Below are positions 17,280-25,663 of a DNA stretch of 46,778 nucleotides, one piece after another (positions within the stretch are counted from its first letter, which is position 1; each line of letters begins with the position of its first letter). The notes under the pieces were generated by a model. That model was given only the letters and a program-made list of their open reading frames with translations. It was not told the DNA's origin and did no database searches. Origin of the DNA: Chitinophagaceae bacterium (GTDB taxonomy: Bacteria; Bacteroidota; Bacteroidia; Chitinophagales; Chitinophagaceae); assembly GCA_004322015.1 (NCBI GenBank), contig SCQT01000021.1, positions 1 through 46,778 of the forward strand, given 5' to 3'. The translations under genes were made by a program, and so were the position numbers.

Positions 17280-18479
17280 TTAAGTAACTTCATTTTTCCT
17301 TTTCCTGCCCGGAATAAGCGTGATCAATAAAACGATACCAAACAATCCGAATACAGCTCCATATATAAAAACTGCTGTATGACCCACTTTATCCCATAAC
17401 TGTCCGGCAATAATGCTGGCGGCCAATCCTGTTAATCCTAAAGTAGTCGCATACCAACCTATGCCACTGGCACGCAGATGCTGGGGAATAAAATCCGTGG
17501 CCATAGCTTTCCCTACCGAGCGGAATATTCCCTGGTATAATCCATACAATCCAAACGATGCGGCAATGAGCCAAAGATTTTTAATAGTCGCAAATCCGAT
17601 ATAAGTAATCAGATAGATCAGAAAAGAGACCAGCAAAACATTTTTCCTTCCTAATTTATCGGATAAATTTCCGGCAGGATAGGAAATAAGTGCAGCGACC
17701 AGGTTAAAAGCAGCGTATATCAGGATAGTGCTTTCCAATGAAAATCCCAGGTCTTTAGTTTGTAAAATAAGAAAAGCATTACTGGAGTTACCGATCCCGA
17801 ATAATGCGATCACCAGTAAATATTTCCAGTAAGGCAGAGGAAAATTCCTCAAATGGAGATCTATTTTGGATTTTGATTTTGCATGGCTTTTTTTTTCTTT
17901 TACCAGCAGGATCATAATCACTGATAAAATACCCGGAATAATTGTCAGGTAAAAAACAGCTCTGATCTTTAACTGAAAAAGAAAGAGTATCATCACGGCT
18001 ATTAAGGGTCCTATAAATGCTCCGAGGTTATCTCCCACGCCTTCCAGCCCGAAAGCTTTTCCGCGGTTTTTTTCGCCGGCGGAAGCCGCGATCAGTGCAT
18101 CACGCGGGGCAGATCGTACGGCTGATCCCATCCTGTCAAAAAAACGTGTTCCTAATACCCAGGGCCAGGCTGCAGCCAATCCGGTAAAGGGCTTGGCAAC
18201 AGCAGAAAGTGCATAACCAAACAGTGCGATCCCCTTTCGCTTTTGCCATTTATCGGACAGCCAGCCTGAAAATCCCTGCACCAGATTTTGGGTGGCGACG
18301 GCAATCCCTTCGATCAGGCCGACTATTCCGCCACTTGCATGAAGAGTTTGCGTCAGGAAAACAGGTAATACCGGATACAACATTTCCGAAGATATGTCGG
18401 CAAACAAACTGGTAAGAGCCAATAAAAAGGTATTCCTTGTAAGCCCTGTGAAGTATTTTTCTCTTTTGTCAATTTTCAT
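17280..18479 (-). CDS. MFS transporter
   Basis: This 399-residue inner-membrane transporter has about 12 hydrophobic helices in two halves. Family signatures are seen: FADISSEMLYPVLPVFL in helix 1 and GFSGWLSDKWQKRKG and GNLSDKLGRKNVLL as the paired loop 2-3 and 8-9 motifs. The segment RFFDRMGSAVRSAPRDALIA is typical of one uncharacterised MFS branch. The substrate cannot be read from the sequence. It follows the OprB-like porin gene by eight bases, so inner-membrane and outer-membrane transport of the same small molecule is likely. Confidence 0.85.
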   Translation of the reverse strand: MKIDKREKYFTGLTRNTFLLALTSLFADISSEMLYPVLPVFLTQTLHASGGIVGLIEGIAVATQNLVQGFSGWLSDKWQKRKGIALFGYALSAVAKPFTGLAAAWPWVLGTRFFDRMGSAVRSAPRDALIAASAGEKNRGKAFGLEGVGDNLGAFIGPLIAVMILFLFQLKIRAVFYLTIIPGILSVIMILLVKEKKSHAKSKSKIDLHLRNFPLPYWKYLLVIALFGIGNSSNAFLILQTKDLGFSLESTILIYAAFNLVAALISYPAGNLSDKLGRKNVLLVSFLIYLITYIGFATIKNLWLIAASFGLYGLYQGIFRSVGKAMATDFIPQHLRASGIGWYATTLGLTGLAASIIAGQLWDKVGHTAVFIYGAVFGLFGIVLLITLIPGRKRKNEVT

Positions 18480-18487
18480 TTTTCACC

Positions 18488-19717
18488 TTATGGATTAAAT
18501 GAGAAATTCAGTAACAACGTACCTATAAAAGCATTCTTATAACGCCCGCCGGGATGAATAATATATTGTATGTCCGGTTTGATATTCATCCGAGAAGTGA
18601 TCTGCAATTTATAAAATGCTTCCATATTTAATTCATCATTATCCGGCAGATCGAGGCCCGGGCTTAAGGCTGCATAATGCGCGCTGAAACCGGTTGCATC
18701 CTTCGGATGATCAGCCGATGGCCCTGTCCAGATTACACCGCTTCCAAAGTGTTCATATACGGACGACACGGTAGAATCTGTAGCTGTGTACTCGATGAAC
18801 ATGCGGATCCCTCTGCTCCCGTTATTTTGGGCGGCAGGTTTCCACAAGGTTTGATTGGCAATCAGATAGAACCCTCCGGCTCCTTGCTGATTTTTTGCGT
18901 TAAATTTCGAAAATGTTCCGGTATGTTTCCATAATCCGATTTTTAAATTGCCGTCTTTCCCGAATATAGGAAGCTTATCCCACGTCAGTCCTGATTCGCT
19001 AAGAAGCAAGACCCCGTTCCTGGTGGGCTGGACGGACACAGGATCCCCATAGAAATCAAGGAACCTGGCATTTTGATTGGCATCATCAATGGCGAAGCTC
19101 GTGTAGAAAAGCTTATCGGGGGTGAAAAAAATATTAATAGCGGGGACAGGATCAGGAAAAGTGGGAAATACGAAAAACGTAGGTGTAACCTGTGTGGAAC
19201 TATTGATAAAATCAAGTCCGTTGTCAATCACACTGAACTCGGAATTAGCATCTATTTTTCCTATTTTGACCCGCAGCTTTTGGTTAAATAATATCTGCTG
19301 GTACCATATTTCCAATATCTGTAAAAAAGGAGCTGCATTATGCTTATCAAATACCTGCAGGTCGCCGATCAATTTATCCGTGGGATTATTTCCCGCATGA
19401 TCTTCCAGATCCATGTATAAAGTTGCACCGGGTAAACCTGTTAATTTTTCCAGGTCTGTATTCATGTTCACATCGAAGGTGGAAGCAATGGCGCTGCCTG
19501 TTCGTTTGCCTCCGGTAAAGTTGTAGTAACCTTCCAGTGTTTCGTTAATACCGAACGTGAACCCTTTTTCCTGCAATCTGCTGAAAAGTTTTGGAGAAGC
19601 CGTATCTGTTTGTGCATGACATATACCGGGAAAATTGACAATGAGTCCAAGTATGACCCAAACTTTTATGATAATAGTTTCAGGAATGATCATTCCTGAC
19701 TTTTCTGCTGATTTCAT
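18488..19717 (-). CDS. OprB-like carbohydrate-selective porin
   Basis: The 409-residue outer-membrane beta-barrel carries a signal peptide (IIIKVWVILGLIVNF... ending near CHAQ). It matches the OprB family by TLYMDLEDHAGNNPTDKLIGDLQ, WYQQILFNQKLRVKIGKIDANSEF and the C-terminal strand ending in aromatic residues (NFSFNP). OprB proteins admit sugars in Pseudomonas. ATG at 19717 and ATG at 19693 are both possible; the second lies inside a perfect 18-base palindrome. The MFS gene follows by eight bases. The gene is between the trpB housekeeping part and the metal island, and its relation to metals is not shown. Confidence 0.83.
   Translation of the reverse strand: MKSAEKSGMIIPETIIIKVWVILGLIVNFPGICHAQTDTASPKLFSRLQEKGFTFGINETLEGYYNFTGGKRTGSAIASTFDVNMNTDLEKLTGLPGATLYMDLEDHAGNNPTDKLIGDLQVFDKHNAAPFLQILEIWYQQILFNQKLRVKIGKIDANSEFSVIDNGLDFINSSTQVTPTFFVFPTFPDPVPAINIFFTPDKLFYTSFAIDDANQNARFLDFYGDPVSVQPTRNGVLLLSESGLTWDKLPIFGKDGNLKIGLWKHTGTFSKFNAKNQQGAGGFYLIANQTLWKPAAQNNGSRGIRMFIEYTATDSTVSSVYEHFGSGVIWTGPSADHPKDATGFSAHYAALSPGLDLPDNDELNMEAFYKLQITSRMNIKPDIQYIIHPGGRYKNAFIGTLLLNFSFNP
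19681..19698. promoter_or_regulatory. Perfect 18-base palindrome at the OprB-like start
   Basis: CAGGAATGATCATTCCTG reads identically on both strands. It covers codons 7-13 of the longer OprB reading frame and contains the alternative ATG at 19693. It could be an operator, or an RNA hairpin hiding the second start codon. Confidence 0.4.
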
Positions 19718-19866
19718 CCGGCTGTTCCTTCTTTTTTATAGAATATTATGTCTGAATAATATCCTGCTCCGGTGATTAAAATATTTTATCACCTTCTTTC
19801 CAATGGAGATACAAAGGAAGTACAATAAATTTCATTGTTATAGTCTATTTGAAAATATGATGGTAT

Positions 19867-20685
19867 TTACCTCTTTCTGAAAACCTGTGGGGTACAATTG
19901 GTAAAGCGTTTAAAGTACTTTATAAAATGAGAAGGATCATTAAAGTGTAAAATATAGGAGATTTCAGCTACCGTGTTGTCGGTATAAAAGAGCAAACGTT
20001 TTGCTTCGCCGATAAGGTATTCTGCCAGTACTGCTGATGCGGATTGGTTCACCGCTTTACGGCAAACGATGTTAAGGTTTTGCGGAGTGGTGCTCAATAG
20101 TTCAGCATAGTAGGAAACATTATTTCGAATGTCGTTGCTCTGTGTCAGTAGTTCTCTGTATGATTGAAACATATCAACAGGTTTCCGGTTATTATGAATC
20201 AGAGGAACAGATCCTTCCAATACTTTTGCCAGTAAAGCTTTTAACAGTCCCTCTATAAGCGGGAACCTGTATTCGTTGGGAGCCTGATTTGCAGCGACAA
20301 GCAACTGAAATATCCGGCCAACGCTTTTATAGTCACGGACTCCCAGGCTTTGCAGGTTGCTGATCTCAGTTAACAACCTTTTCAATTCGCTATCCAGACT
20401 TTTGTCAATGAAGGCTTTTTGCAGGATTGTCACAAAGCCAGCGGGTTCCGTCAGAAGTTCCCAATGATGCACCTGTTCTTTCCGGATGAAGAAAATGACA
20501 GGTGTCCGCACAGGATAGCTTTTATGATCAATGGTATGGGTGCCGCTTCCTTTTGAAAGATAAACGATTTCAAAATAATTATTGTGCTTATGAGGGTCTG
20601 TTTTGCGAATATTTTTCCTGAACGGAGAAATTTTCAAAAATTGACCGTTTTCAGTTTTATCTTTTATCGTTAGTTTGGAAGCCAA
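19867..20685 (-). CDS. AraC family transcriptional regulator
   Basis: The 272-residue regulator has an N-terminal cupin sensor (HKHNNYFEIVYLSKGSGTHTID, about residues 32-53) and a C-terminal AraC double helix-turn-helix (NVSYYAELLSTTPQNLN and EISYILHFNDPSHFIKYFKRFTN). The only in-frame start is TTG at 20685; an in-frame stop lies just upstream and no ATG is near the N-terminus. It is the last gene after a methyltransferase and an efflux adaptor, with gaps of 28 and 21 bases, so it is probably part of the copper-efflux operon and may regulate it. The ligand is unknown. Confidence 0.88.
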   Translation of the reverse strand: MASKLTIKDKTENGQFLKISPFRKNIRKTDPHKHNNYFEIVYLSKGSGTHTIDHKSYPVRTPVIFFIRKEQVHHWELLTEPAGFVTILQKAFIDKSLDSELKRLLTEISNLQSLGVRDYKSVGRIFQLLVAANQAPNEYRFPLIEGLLKALLAKVLEGSVPLIHNNRKPVDMFQSYRELLTQSNDIRNNVSYYAELLSTTPQNLNIVCRKAVNQSASAVLAEYLIGEAKRLLFYTDNTVAEISYILHFNDPSHFIKYFKRFTNCTPQVFRKR

Positions 20686-20713
20686 TGAAAAATTATGATT
20701 TTAAAAATAGGAG

Positions 20714-21343
20714 CTAATCGAATTGTTTTCTTTTAAAACTGCAGAATAAAAAATCCTGAAAAGTATTAAATGGAGTCGGATGATTTTGATGAAAACATTT
20801 TATTTTTTGAAAATGCGGTTGAAAAAGCGAAATCATATTTTCCTCTGAATATTGTTGGACATGCAATCCGCTACATTTATCAGGACCTTCAGTTGAAAAG
20901 GTACCGAGAACCAAGTACCCGTTTTCCTTTATTGATCTTCGTGCAATATCAATGTATTTTCTTTGATCATCAGAATCAGTTAAAAAATGAAAAACAGCCC
21001 GGTCATGCCAAATGTCAAATTGATGTGCGGGTTTGAAATCAAGCATATTGCTTTCAATCCAGTGTATTTTATCGGCATTTTTCCCCAAGCGTGTTTTGGC
21101 TCTTTCCAATGATTTTCCTGAAATATCCAAAACGGAAAGATTCAAAAATCCTTTTTTCAGTAAATCTTCCGAAAGAAAACTATCGCCGCCACCTATGTCT
21201 ATTATTGAAGCATCTTTAGGCAAATGAAATTCATCTATAAGTGACAACGATGTTTCCGGCACCGGTTCATACCAACTGACATCAGTCAGAGGTTTCTTAT
21301 CATAAATGTTTTCCCAATGTTGTTTGAGAGTTTCCATGATCAT
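20714..21343 (-). CDS. Class I SAM-dependent methyltransferase
   Basis: This 209-residue soluble methyltransferase has the SAM-binding glycine motif IIDIGGGDSFL (about residues 47-57), an acidic residue after the next strand (LSVLDISG) and DIWHDRAVFHFLTD as the post-core motif. WYEPVPETSLSLI near the N-terminus is typical of a Bacteroidota and proteobacterial group often found near metal or stress genes. The substrate is unknown. ATG at 21337 is an equally good start. It lies between the Met-rich adaptor and the AraC regulator in one probable operon; a detoxification role is only suggested by context. Confidence 0.82.
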   Translation of the reverse strand: MIMETLKQHWENIYDKKPLTDVSWYEPVPETSLSLIDEFHLPKDASIIDIGGGDSFLSEDLLKKGFLNLSVLDISGKSLERAKTRLGKNADKIHWIESNMLDFKPAHQFDIWHDRAVFHFLTDSDDQRKYIDIARRSIKENGYLVLGTFSTEGPDKCSGLHVQQYSEENMISLFQPHFQKIKCFHQNHPTPFNTFQDFLFCSFKRKQFD

Positions 21344-21364
21344 TGCAATTTAAAACAATAATTA

Positions 21365-22654
21365 TTATTTTCCTCTTCCCTGTATTTTCATATCCGACAT
21401 CTGCATGCCTGCCATATTTACCCCGCTTCCGAATTTCAGAATATATTCGCTGTTGACAAGATAAGCGCCTGAACTCACAACCCTGTCTCCGGGATTGATA
21501 CCCTGTAAAATCTGTACCAGGTCATTATTAACAGCGCCTAATTTTACGATGTGCCTTTCAAAACGGTTATCCGGAAGTGCCGTCCACACATAATCGTGAT
21601 GAGCATCATATATAACAGAGGAAGCAGGAATCGTTAATACCGGCTTTCCTGATGGTGTTTGCAGGTAAACATAAGCCAGCATGCCAGGCTGTATTTTCCC
21701 GCCGGGATTAGGGATGGAAATATTCAGTAAATGAATGCGGGAATTATTGACGTTTACCGGGTTGTTATATACAATTTTTCCAGGGAGATTTTCTCCGGAG
21801 AAACCATCCAATTTCACCCATAATGCAGGATTTTCCTCGGCCAAAGGCAACTCGGTATCATATAACTGGGCCTGAACCCAAAGTATATTATTATCAGCCA
21901 GATTTAATACCGCATCTCCTTCATTGGCATAGTCGCCTTGCTCCTTCAGCTTTTGAATAAGATAACCGGATACTTTGCTGTAAATAGTGACTTTTCCTGT
22001 GGGTTTCTCCAGAGGCAGTTGTTTTATTTGTGACGCGGTGAGTCCCCAGCGTAATAATTTCTGCTTCATGGCTTCAAGAGTGGCAGAGAAGCCTGCCTGT
22101 CCGGCGGGCGGATTGATACCGGATCCCCGGAACAGGTTTTTTTGATTTAATGCGAGCAGATAATCTTTTTCGGCTGATAATAATTCAGGGCTGTACAGGT
22201 CATATAGCTTTTGTCCTTTGCTGATCCTTTCTCCCGGATTGCGTACGTATAAGTTTTCAATCCAGCCGCTTACCCAGGCGCTGATCATATTCGTTTTCTG
22301 CGGATCAAATATGGTTGTGCCTGTCAGCACGACCTGTCCATCCAGTGTTTGCAGCTCGGCAATGGATATGTGAACCCCCGCCAGCATCTGCTCACGCGGC
22401 GACAGGGTAACTTGCGCCGGGCTATTTCCTATATTCATGCCTTTCGTATTTTGCATGTTCATACCTTTCCTATTTGTATCCTGCATATTGCCCATACCGG
22501 GCATGCTGTCGGTTTCTGTCTGATTGCTTGCCGCTATGAACTGATTTGATATTTTGGAGTCCGTCTTCCTCTCTGTCATATTATTTTTTCCGGCGTTATT
22601 ACAAGCCGCCCCAAATAACAACGAACCTGTGAGGACTATCCACCTGATTTTCAT
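21365..22654 (-). CDS. RND efflux periplasmic adaptor, Met-rich (CusB-like)
   Basis: This 429-residue lipoprotein (LFGAACNN, Cys18) belongs to the membrane-fusion adaptors that link the RND pump to TolC. Residues about 50-80 are rich in Met (MPGMGNMQ, GMNMQNTKGMN), and the tail has MAGMQMSDM. Met-rich stretches favour copper(I) or silver(I) binding. The core has the barrel-sandwich region (GWIENLYVRNPGERISKGQKLYD) and beta-barrel (YAYLQTPSG-like VYLQTPSGKPVLTIP). The coiled-coil hairpin contains an inserted PAGQAG segment from a dispersed repeat (22092-22105). It follows another adaptor by 284 bases, so one pump seems to have two adaptors. Confidence 0.88.
   Translation of the reverse strand: MKIRWIVLTGSLLFGAACNNAGKNNMTERKTDSKISNQFIAASNQTETDSMPGMGNMQDTNRKGMNMQNTKGMNIGNSPAQVTLSPREQMLAGVHISIAELQTLDGQVVLTGTTIFDPQKTNMISAWVSGWIENLYVRNPGERISKGQKLYDLYSPELLSAEKDYLLALNQKNLFRGSGINPPAGQAGFSATLEAMKQKLLRWGLTASQIKQLPLEKPTGKVTIYSKVSGYLIQKLKEQGDYANEGDAVLNLADNNILWVQAQLYDTELPLAEENPALWVKLDGFSGENLPGKIVYNNPVNVNNSRIHLLNISIPNPGGKIQPGMLAYVYLQTPSGKPVLTIPASSVIYDAHHDYVWTALPDNRFERHIVKLGAVNNDLVQILQGINPGDRVVSSGAYLVNSEYILKFGSGVNMAGMQMSDMKIQGRGK
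22092..22105 (-). repeat. AGQAG-encoding dispersed repeat, copy B
   Basis: The 14-base core is identical to the one in rpsF and is read in the same frame (A-G-Q-A-G) between NPP and FSAT of the Met-rich adaptor. It falls in the coiled-coil hairpin region, where insertions can be tolerated. Confidence 0.6.
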
Positions 22655-22799
22655 ATCTTTGATTTATAGATTTATAATTTGATATTATTATTCGTCATTT
22701 TAACCTGAGCCCGACGAACTATAGCCTGAAAATCTATGCCTCGCCTCTCCCGAACCCACAGATAACTCATTTTATACACTTAGTGCGCTTTTACTACCC

Positions 22800-22832
22800 T
22801 TAGTCCATACTTAATCCATACTTAATCCATGC
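22800..22832. repeat. Three tandem 11-base repeats between the two adaptor genes
   Basis: The unit TTARTCCATRC occurs three times end to end (22800-22810, 22811-22821, 22822-22832) within the 284-base gap between the adaptors. One helical turn of spacing would put each copy on the same face of DNA, so cooperative protein binding is conceivable. The rest of this gap shows no gene or clear promoter. Confidence 0.5.
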
Positions 22833-22938
22833 TTCATCTGGCCTCTTTCTTTCAGATTGCCACTTCAAATCTTTTACTTAAAAGGGTTTCCCTCACAACT
22901 CATTGACAGCCATTTAATTAACCTCCGAACTCACGTTT

Positions 22939-24270
22939 TTATCTCCCAATAAAGCTGTCACTGCCCACCATATAAGCAGCATTTTCCACTACCTTTTCGC
23001 CGGGTTGAATACCCGCCAGGATTTGGATTGAATCGGCTGTTTGTATGCCGGCTTCCACATTCCTGACATGAAAGACATTCGTGTGATCCTGATCCTGTAC
23101 CCAAACCACATCATGATGAAGCCCAAGCCGGTTAACAGCAGACAATGGTACATACATACCCTGACCTTGTTCCTGAATTATGATCTTTCCATGAATCAGC
23201 GTACCGATTTTCCAATCAGCCGGCAGATGATTCATATACACTCGAACATGGGTAGTCTTTTCATCTCCTGTCCGATAAGGCGGAATAAAATTTACACGTC
23301 TGCTCACAAGGTTAGACGGGTTTGCATCGGCAAATAGATTGACTGCATCTCCCTGCTGAATATGCCAAAGGTTTCGAGTGAAAACATTCAGGATTGCCCA
23401 AATACGGCTGATATTTTGAATGTTGAAGACTGTCTGTCCCATATTCACGTACATGCCTTGCCGGATATTCAATAATTCAGGCTCATTGCTTAGAGCGGGA
23501 TTAGACGATGAGCTCATACCTGCCTGCCCTGCGTCAACAGATGCCGATGAATTCATATTACCGGAGCCATTATTCTGACTCGTTACCATTCCCTGCCCTT
23601 CAGATGTCTGTTTCGATATCCCATCATAAGGACTATAAATAGTGATGTCCACCAAAGGGTTTCCTCTTTGAATTATTTTTTGGATTTCTGAAGGCTGCAT
23701 ACCCAGATTCAGTAATTGTTCTTTTAATCCGTCAATGAGCGTCTGATCTTTATCCTGAACAGCCTGCAGCAGATTTCTTTCCGCACTCACCAATTGCGGG
23801 CTGTAAATAACCATCAGGGGCTGACCTTTTCGAATGTGTTGATTGGTATATCGGATATATAACTTTTCAATGCGGCCGGTTATCCTGGTATTGACCCTAT
23901 TCACATCCCGTTCATCAAAACCGATATATCCGTCGGCTGTGACGGTATCTTCCGGCGCTGCGGTTACAGGTTCTATTACCTTAAAAGAACCTACCACGGT
24001 TTGTGTAACCGGTTCCGTCAGGTAGCTCAGGGCAGAATCTAAAGGCGTTTGCTCTTCATCAGACGAAAGGGATACTTCGATCAGTTTCATACCGCATATA
24101 GGACAATATCCGGGTTTGTCTTCATGTATCTGATGATGCATGGGACAGGTATAATAGAAACCGGTTCCCGGATGCTGGTTCCTGGTTTGTTTTGATTGAC
24201 AACCGGAAAATAACAGGGCTGATGAAAATAATATCATCAGAAATAGCGATGATAATTTCTTCCGTTTCAT
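22939..24270 (-). CDS. RND efflux periplasmic adaptor with heavy-metal-binding domain (CusB-like)
   Basis: This 443-residue lipoprotein (LLFSGCQS, Cys24) starts with a heavy-metal-binding domain: YYTCPMHHQIHEDKPGYCPIC followed by GMKL, a CPMH...CPxCGM pattern common in copper/silver CusB relatives. The adaptor core follows (ITGRIEKLYIRYTNQHIRKG, coiled coil, beta-barrel, membrane-proximal domain). A low-complexity stretch (GSGNMNSSASVDAGQAGMSSS) interrupts the coiled-coil part and includes a degenerate dispersed repeat. It lies downstream of a TolC gene and the split CusA, so it belongs to the copper/silver-type block. Confidence 0.9.
   Translation of the reverse strand: MKRKKLSSLFLMILFSSALLFSGCQSKQTRNQHPGTGFYYTCPMHHQIHEDKPGYCPICGMKLIEVSLSSDEEQTPLDSALSYLTEPVTQTVVGSFKVIEPVTAAPEDTVTADGYIGFDERDVNRVNTRITGRIEKLYIRYTNQHIRKGQPLMVIYSPQLVSAERNLLQAVQDKDQTLIDGLKEQLLNLGMQPSEIQKIIQRGNPLVDITIYSPYDGISKQTSEGQGMVTSQNNGSGNMNSSASVDAGQAGMSSSSNPALSNEPELLNIRQGMYVNMGQTVFNIQNISRIWAILNVFTRNLWHIQQGDAVNLFADANPSNLVSRRVNFIPPYRTGDEKTTHVRVYMNHLPADWKIGTLIHGKIIIQEQGQGMYVPLSAVNRLGLHHDVVWVQDQDHTNVFHVRNVEAGIQTADSIQILAGIQPGEKVVENAAYMVGSDSFIGR
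23519..23532 (-). repeat. AGQAG-encoding dispersed repeat, degenerate copy C
   Basis: The minus-strand core is GCAGGGCAGGCAGG, matching 12 of 14 bases of the copies in rpsF and the other adaptor, and again read A-G-Q-A-G. It sits in a Ser-rich low-complexity stretch. Confidence 0.45.
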
Positions 24271-24324
24271 TTTTATAAGTTTTTTATTGAATGCAACAAG
24301 TAATGTCTTTACATTTATTTTTAA

Positions 24325-25635
24325 TCAGTATTGCTGCATTTCTGTTTCCAATATTATTCTGATATTTAACAGATCAGCTAACTTGTTATAATATTCCATC
24401 TTTTTCATGGTCAGATCATTCCACGCCATCAGTGTTTCATAAATATTACCCGTGTTTTCGCTGAATGCATTCAGGTTAGCCTGAAAAGCTTTGGCGTAGG
24501 CCGGGATCACCTGTGTCTGAAATATCTGCAGATCTTTATGTGCAGCTTGTAAATCCAACCAATCTTTTCGGATAGCCCCCAATGCCTCCAGTGCCTTATT
24601 TTTTCTCATCTTTTGCATGGCCTGTATCTCGTATTCCATTGAATGGACTTCAGATTTATATCCTTTTGAGGACCAGGGGACAATGGGAATGGATACCATC
24701 GCCATGGCACTATACATGTACATGCTGCTTTCCCCCCCGGAGGCATTTCCCGACATACGCATATTATCAAGAGTGATCCCAAAGACGGGCTTGGCTCCAG
24801 TGGAGGCAACCTGCCGGTTTAGCTCTGTGGTATGCATTTCATCTGTGATATGCCGGATATCACTCCTGTGTTCCAGTACATATAAAGAGTCCACCTGTAA
24901 GATTTGAATATGCTGTTGCAGGAGGTCTGAGGTCGTGTCCACCAGCAAAGTCGTTTCCACCGGCCGGTTCATAAGGCTGTTCAAAGTGGCTGCCGCCTGT
25001 TCTGTTGTGCTTTCCAGCCTGATATGTGAAGACATCAAATCGTTCAACGAAGCACGGGCTTTGTAAATATTCGGCAGCAAAGCCTGGTTATATGCCAGCC
25101 GGCCTTCAGCTATTTTTATCAAAAGTTGAAGCTGTTTTTCCTGCTCTCCAATGACAGTCAGTTTTTTTTCTGCAATATAGGCGTCAACGTAAGCCATTTT
25201 TGCATGGGTGAAAAGCTGATTCTTCATGGTTTCCCGGTCATCGCGGTGCTGGTTGGCAAAGGACTGGTAATATGTCTGCTCCTTCCGCTGCCTGCTAAAA
25301 TTGGGAAACATTTGTTCCAGTCTCAACATCAGCATTTTACGCGCCGGTGTTTCACTGACGTTATTCATTTTACCGGAAAAAGGATAAGGAAATTCGGTTA
25401 CTCCGGCACCTGCGACCGGCGCTTCCCATGCTTTGGCGGCTCTGCCCATGGCGTAACTGGCCTTTGTTTGCAAAGCAAACTGCTGCAAACCGGGATTTCG
25501 TACATCAATGCTGTCTAAAATCTGTTGCAGGGTAAAAACCTCCCCCCGCTCTTGCAAAGGAGGGGATACCTGTGCATGAGCTATTCCTCCTGTTGCCAGT
25601 AAGAAAGACAGGAGGATGATTAATTTATTTTTCAT
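24325..25635 (-). CDS. TolC family outer-membrane efflux protein
   Basis: This 436-residue protein forms the trimeric outer-membrane duct of an RND system. A signal peptide ends near AHAQ. Two TolC repeats follow, each of long helices with short barrel segments (LDSIDVRNPGLQQFALQ; SYAMGRAAKAWEAP; GNIYETLMAWNDLTMKKMEYYNKLADL). Directly after the signal peptide is an unusual SPPLQERG segment encoded by an imperfect inverted repeat (25539-25566). It is downstream of the split CusA by 28 bases and upstream of the HMBD adaptor by 54, so it is the outer-membrane part of the copper/silver-type pump. Confidence 0.9.
   Translation of the reverse strand: MKNKLIILLSFLLATGGIAHAQVSPPLQERGEVFTLQQILDSIDVRNPGLQQFALQTKASYAMGRAAKAWEAPVAGAGVTEFPYPFSGKMNNVSETPARKMLMLRLEQMFPNFSRQRKEQTYYQSFANQHRDDRETMKNQLFTHAKMAYVDAYIAEKKLTVIGEQEKQLQLLIKIAEGRLAYNQALLPNIYKARASLNDLMSSHIRLESTTEQAAATLNSLMNRPVETTLLVDTTSDLLQQHIQILQVDSLYVLEHRSDIRHITDEMHTTELNRQVASTGAKPVFGITLDNMRMSGNASGGESSMYMYSAMAMVSIPIVPWSSKGYKSEVHSMEYEIQAMQKMRKNKALEALGAIRKDWLDLQAAHKDLQIFQTQVIPAYAKAFQANLNAFSENTGNIYETLMAWNDLTMKKMEYYNKLADLLNIRIILETEMQQY
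25539..25566. repeat. C-rich/G-rich imperfect inverted repeat in the TolC gene
   Basis: The plus strand runs from CCTCCCC to GGAGGGGA with a central CTCTTGCAAAG. It is translated as SPPLQERG right after the signal peptide cleavage region. A similar C-rich...AAAGAGGG stretch is intergenic at 42160-42179. It may be a second family of dispersed repeats. Confidence 0.4.
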
Positions 25636-25663
25636 AATTATAGGATTAAATATGGTTTTATTT

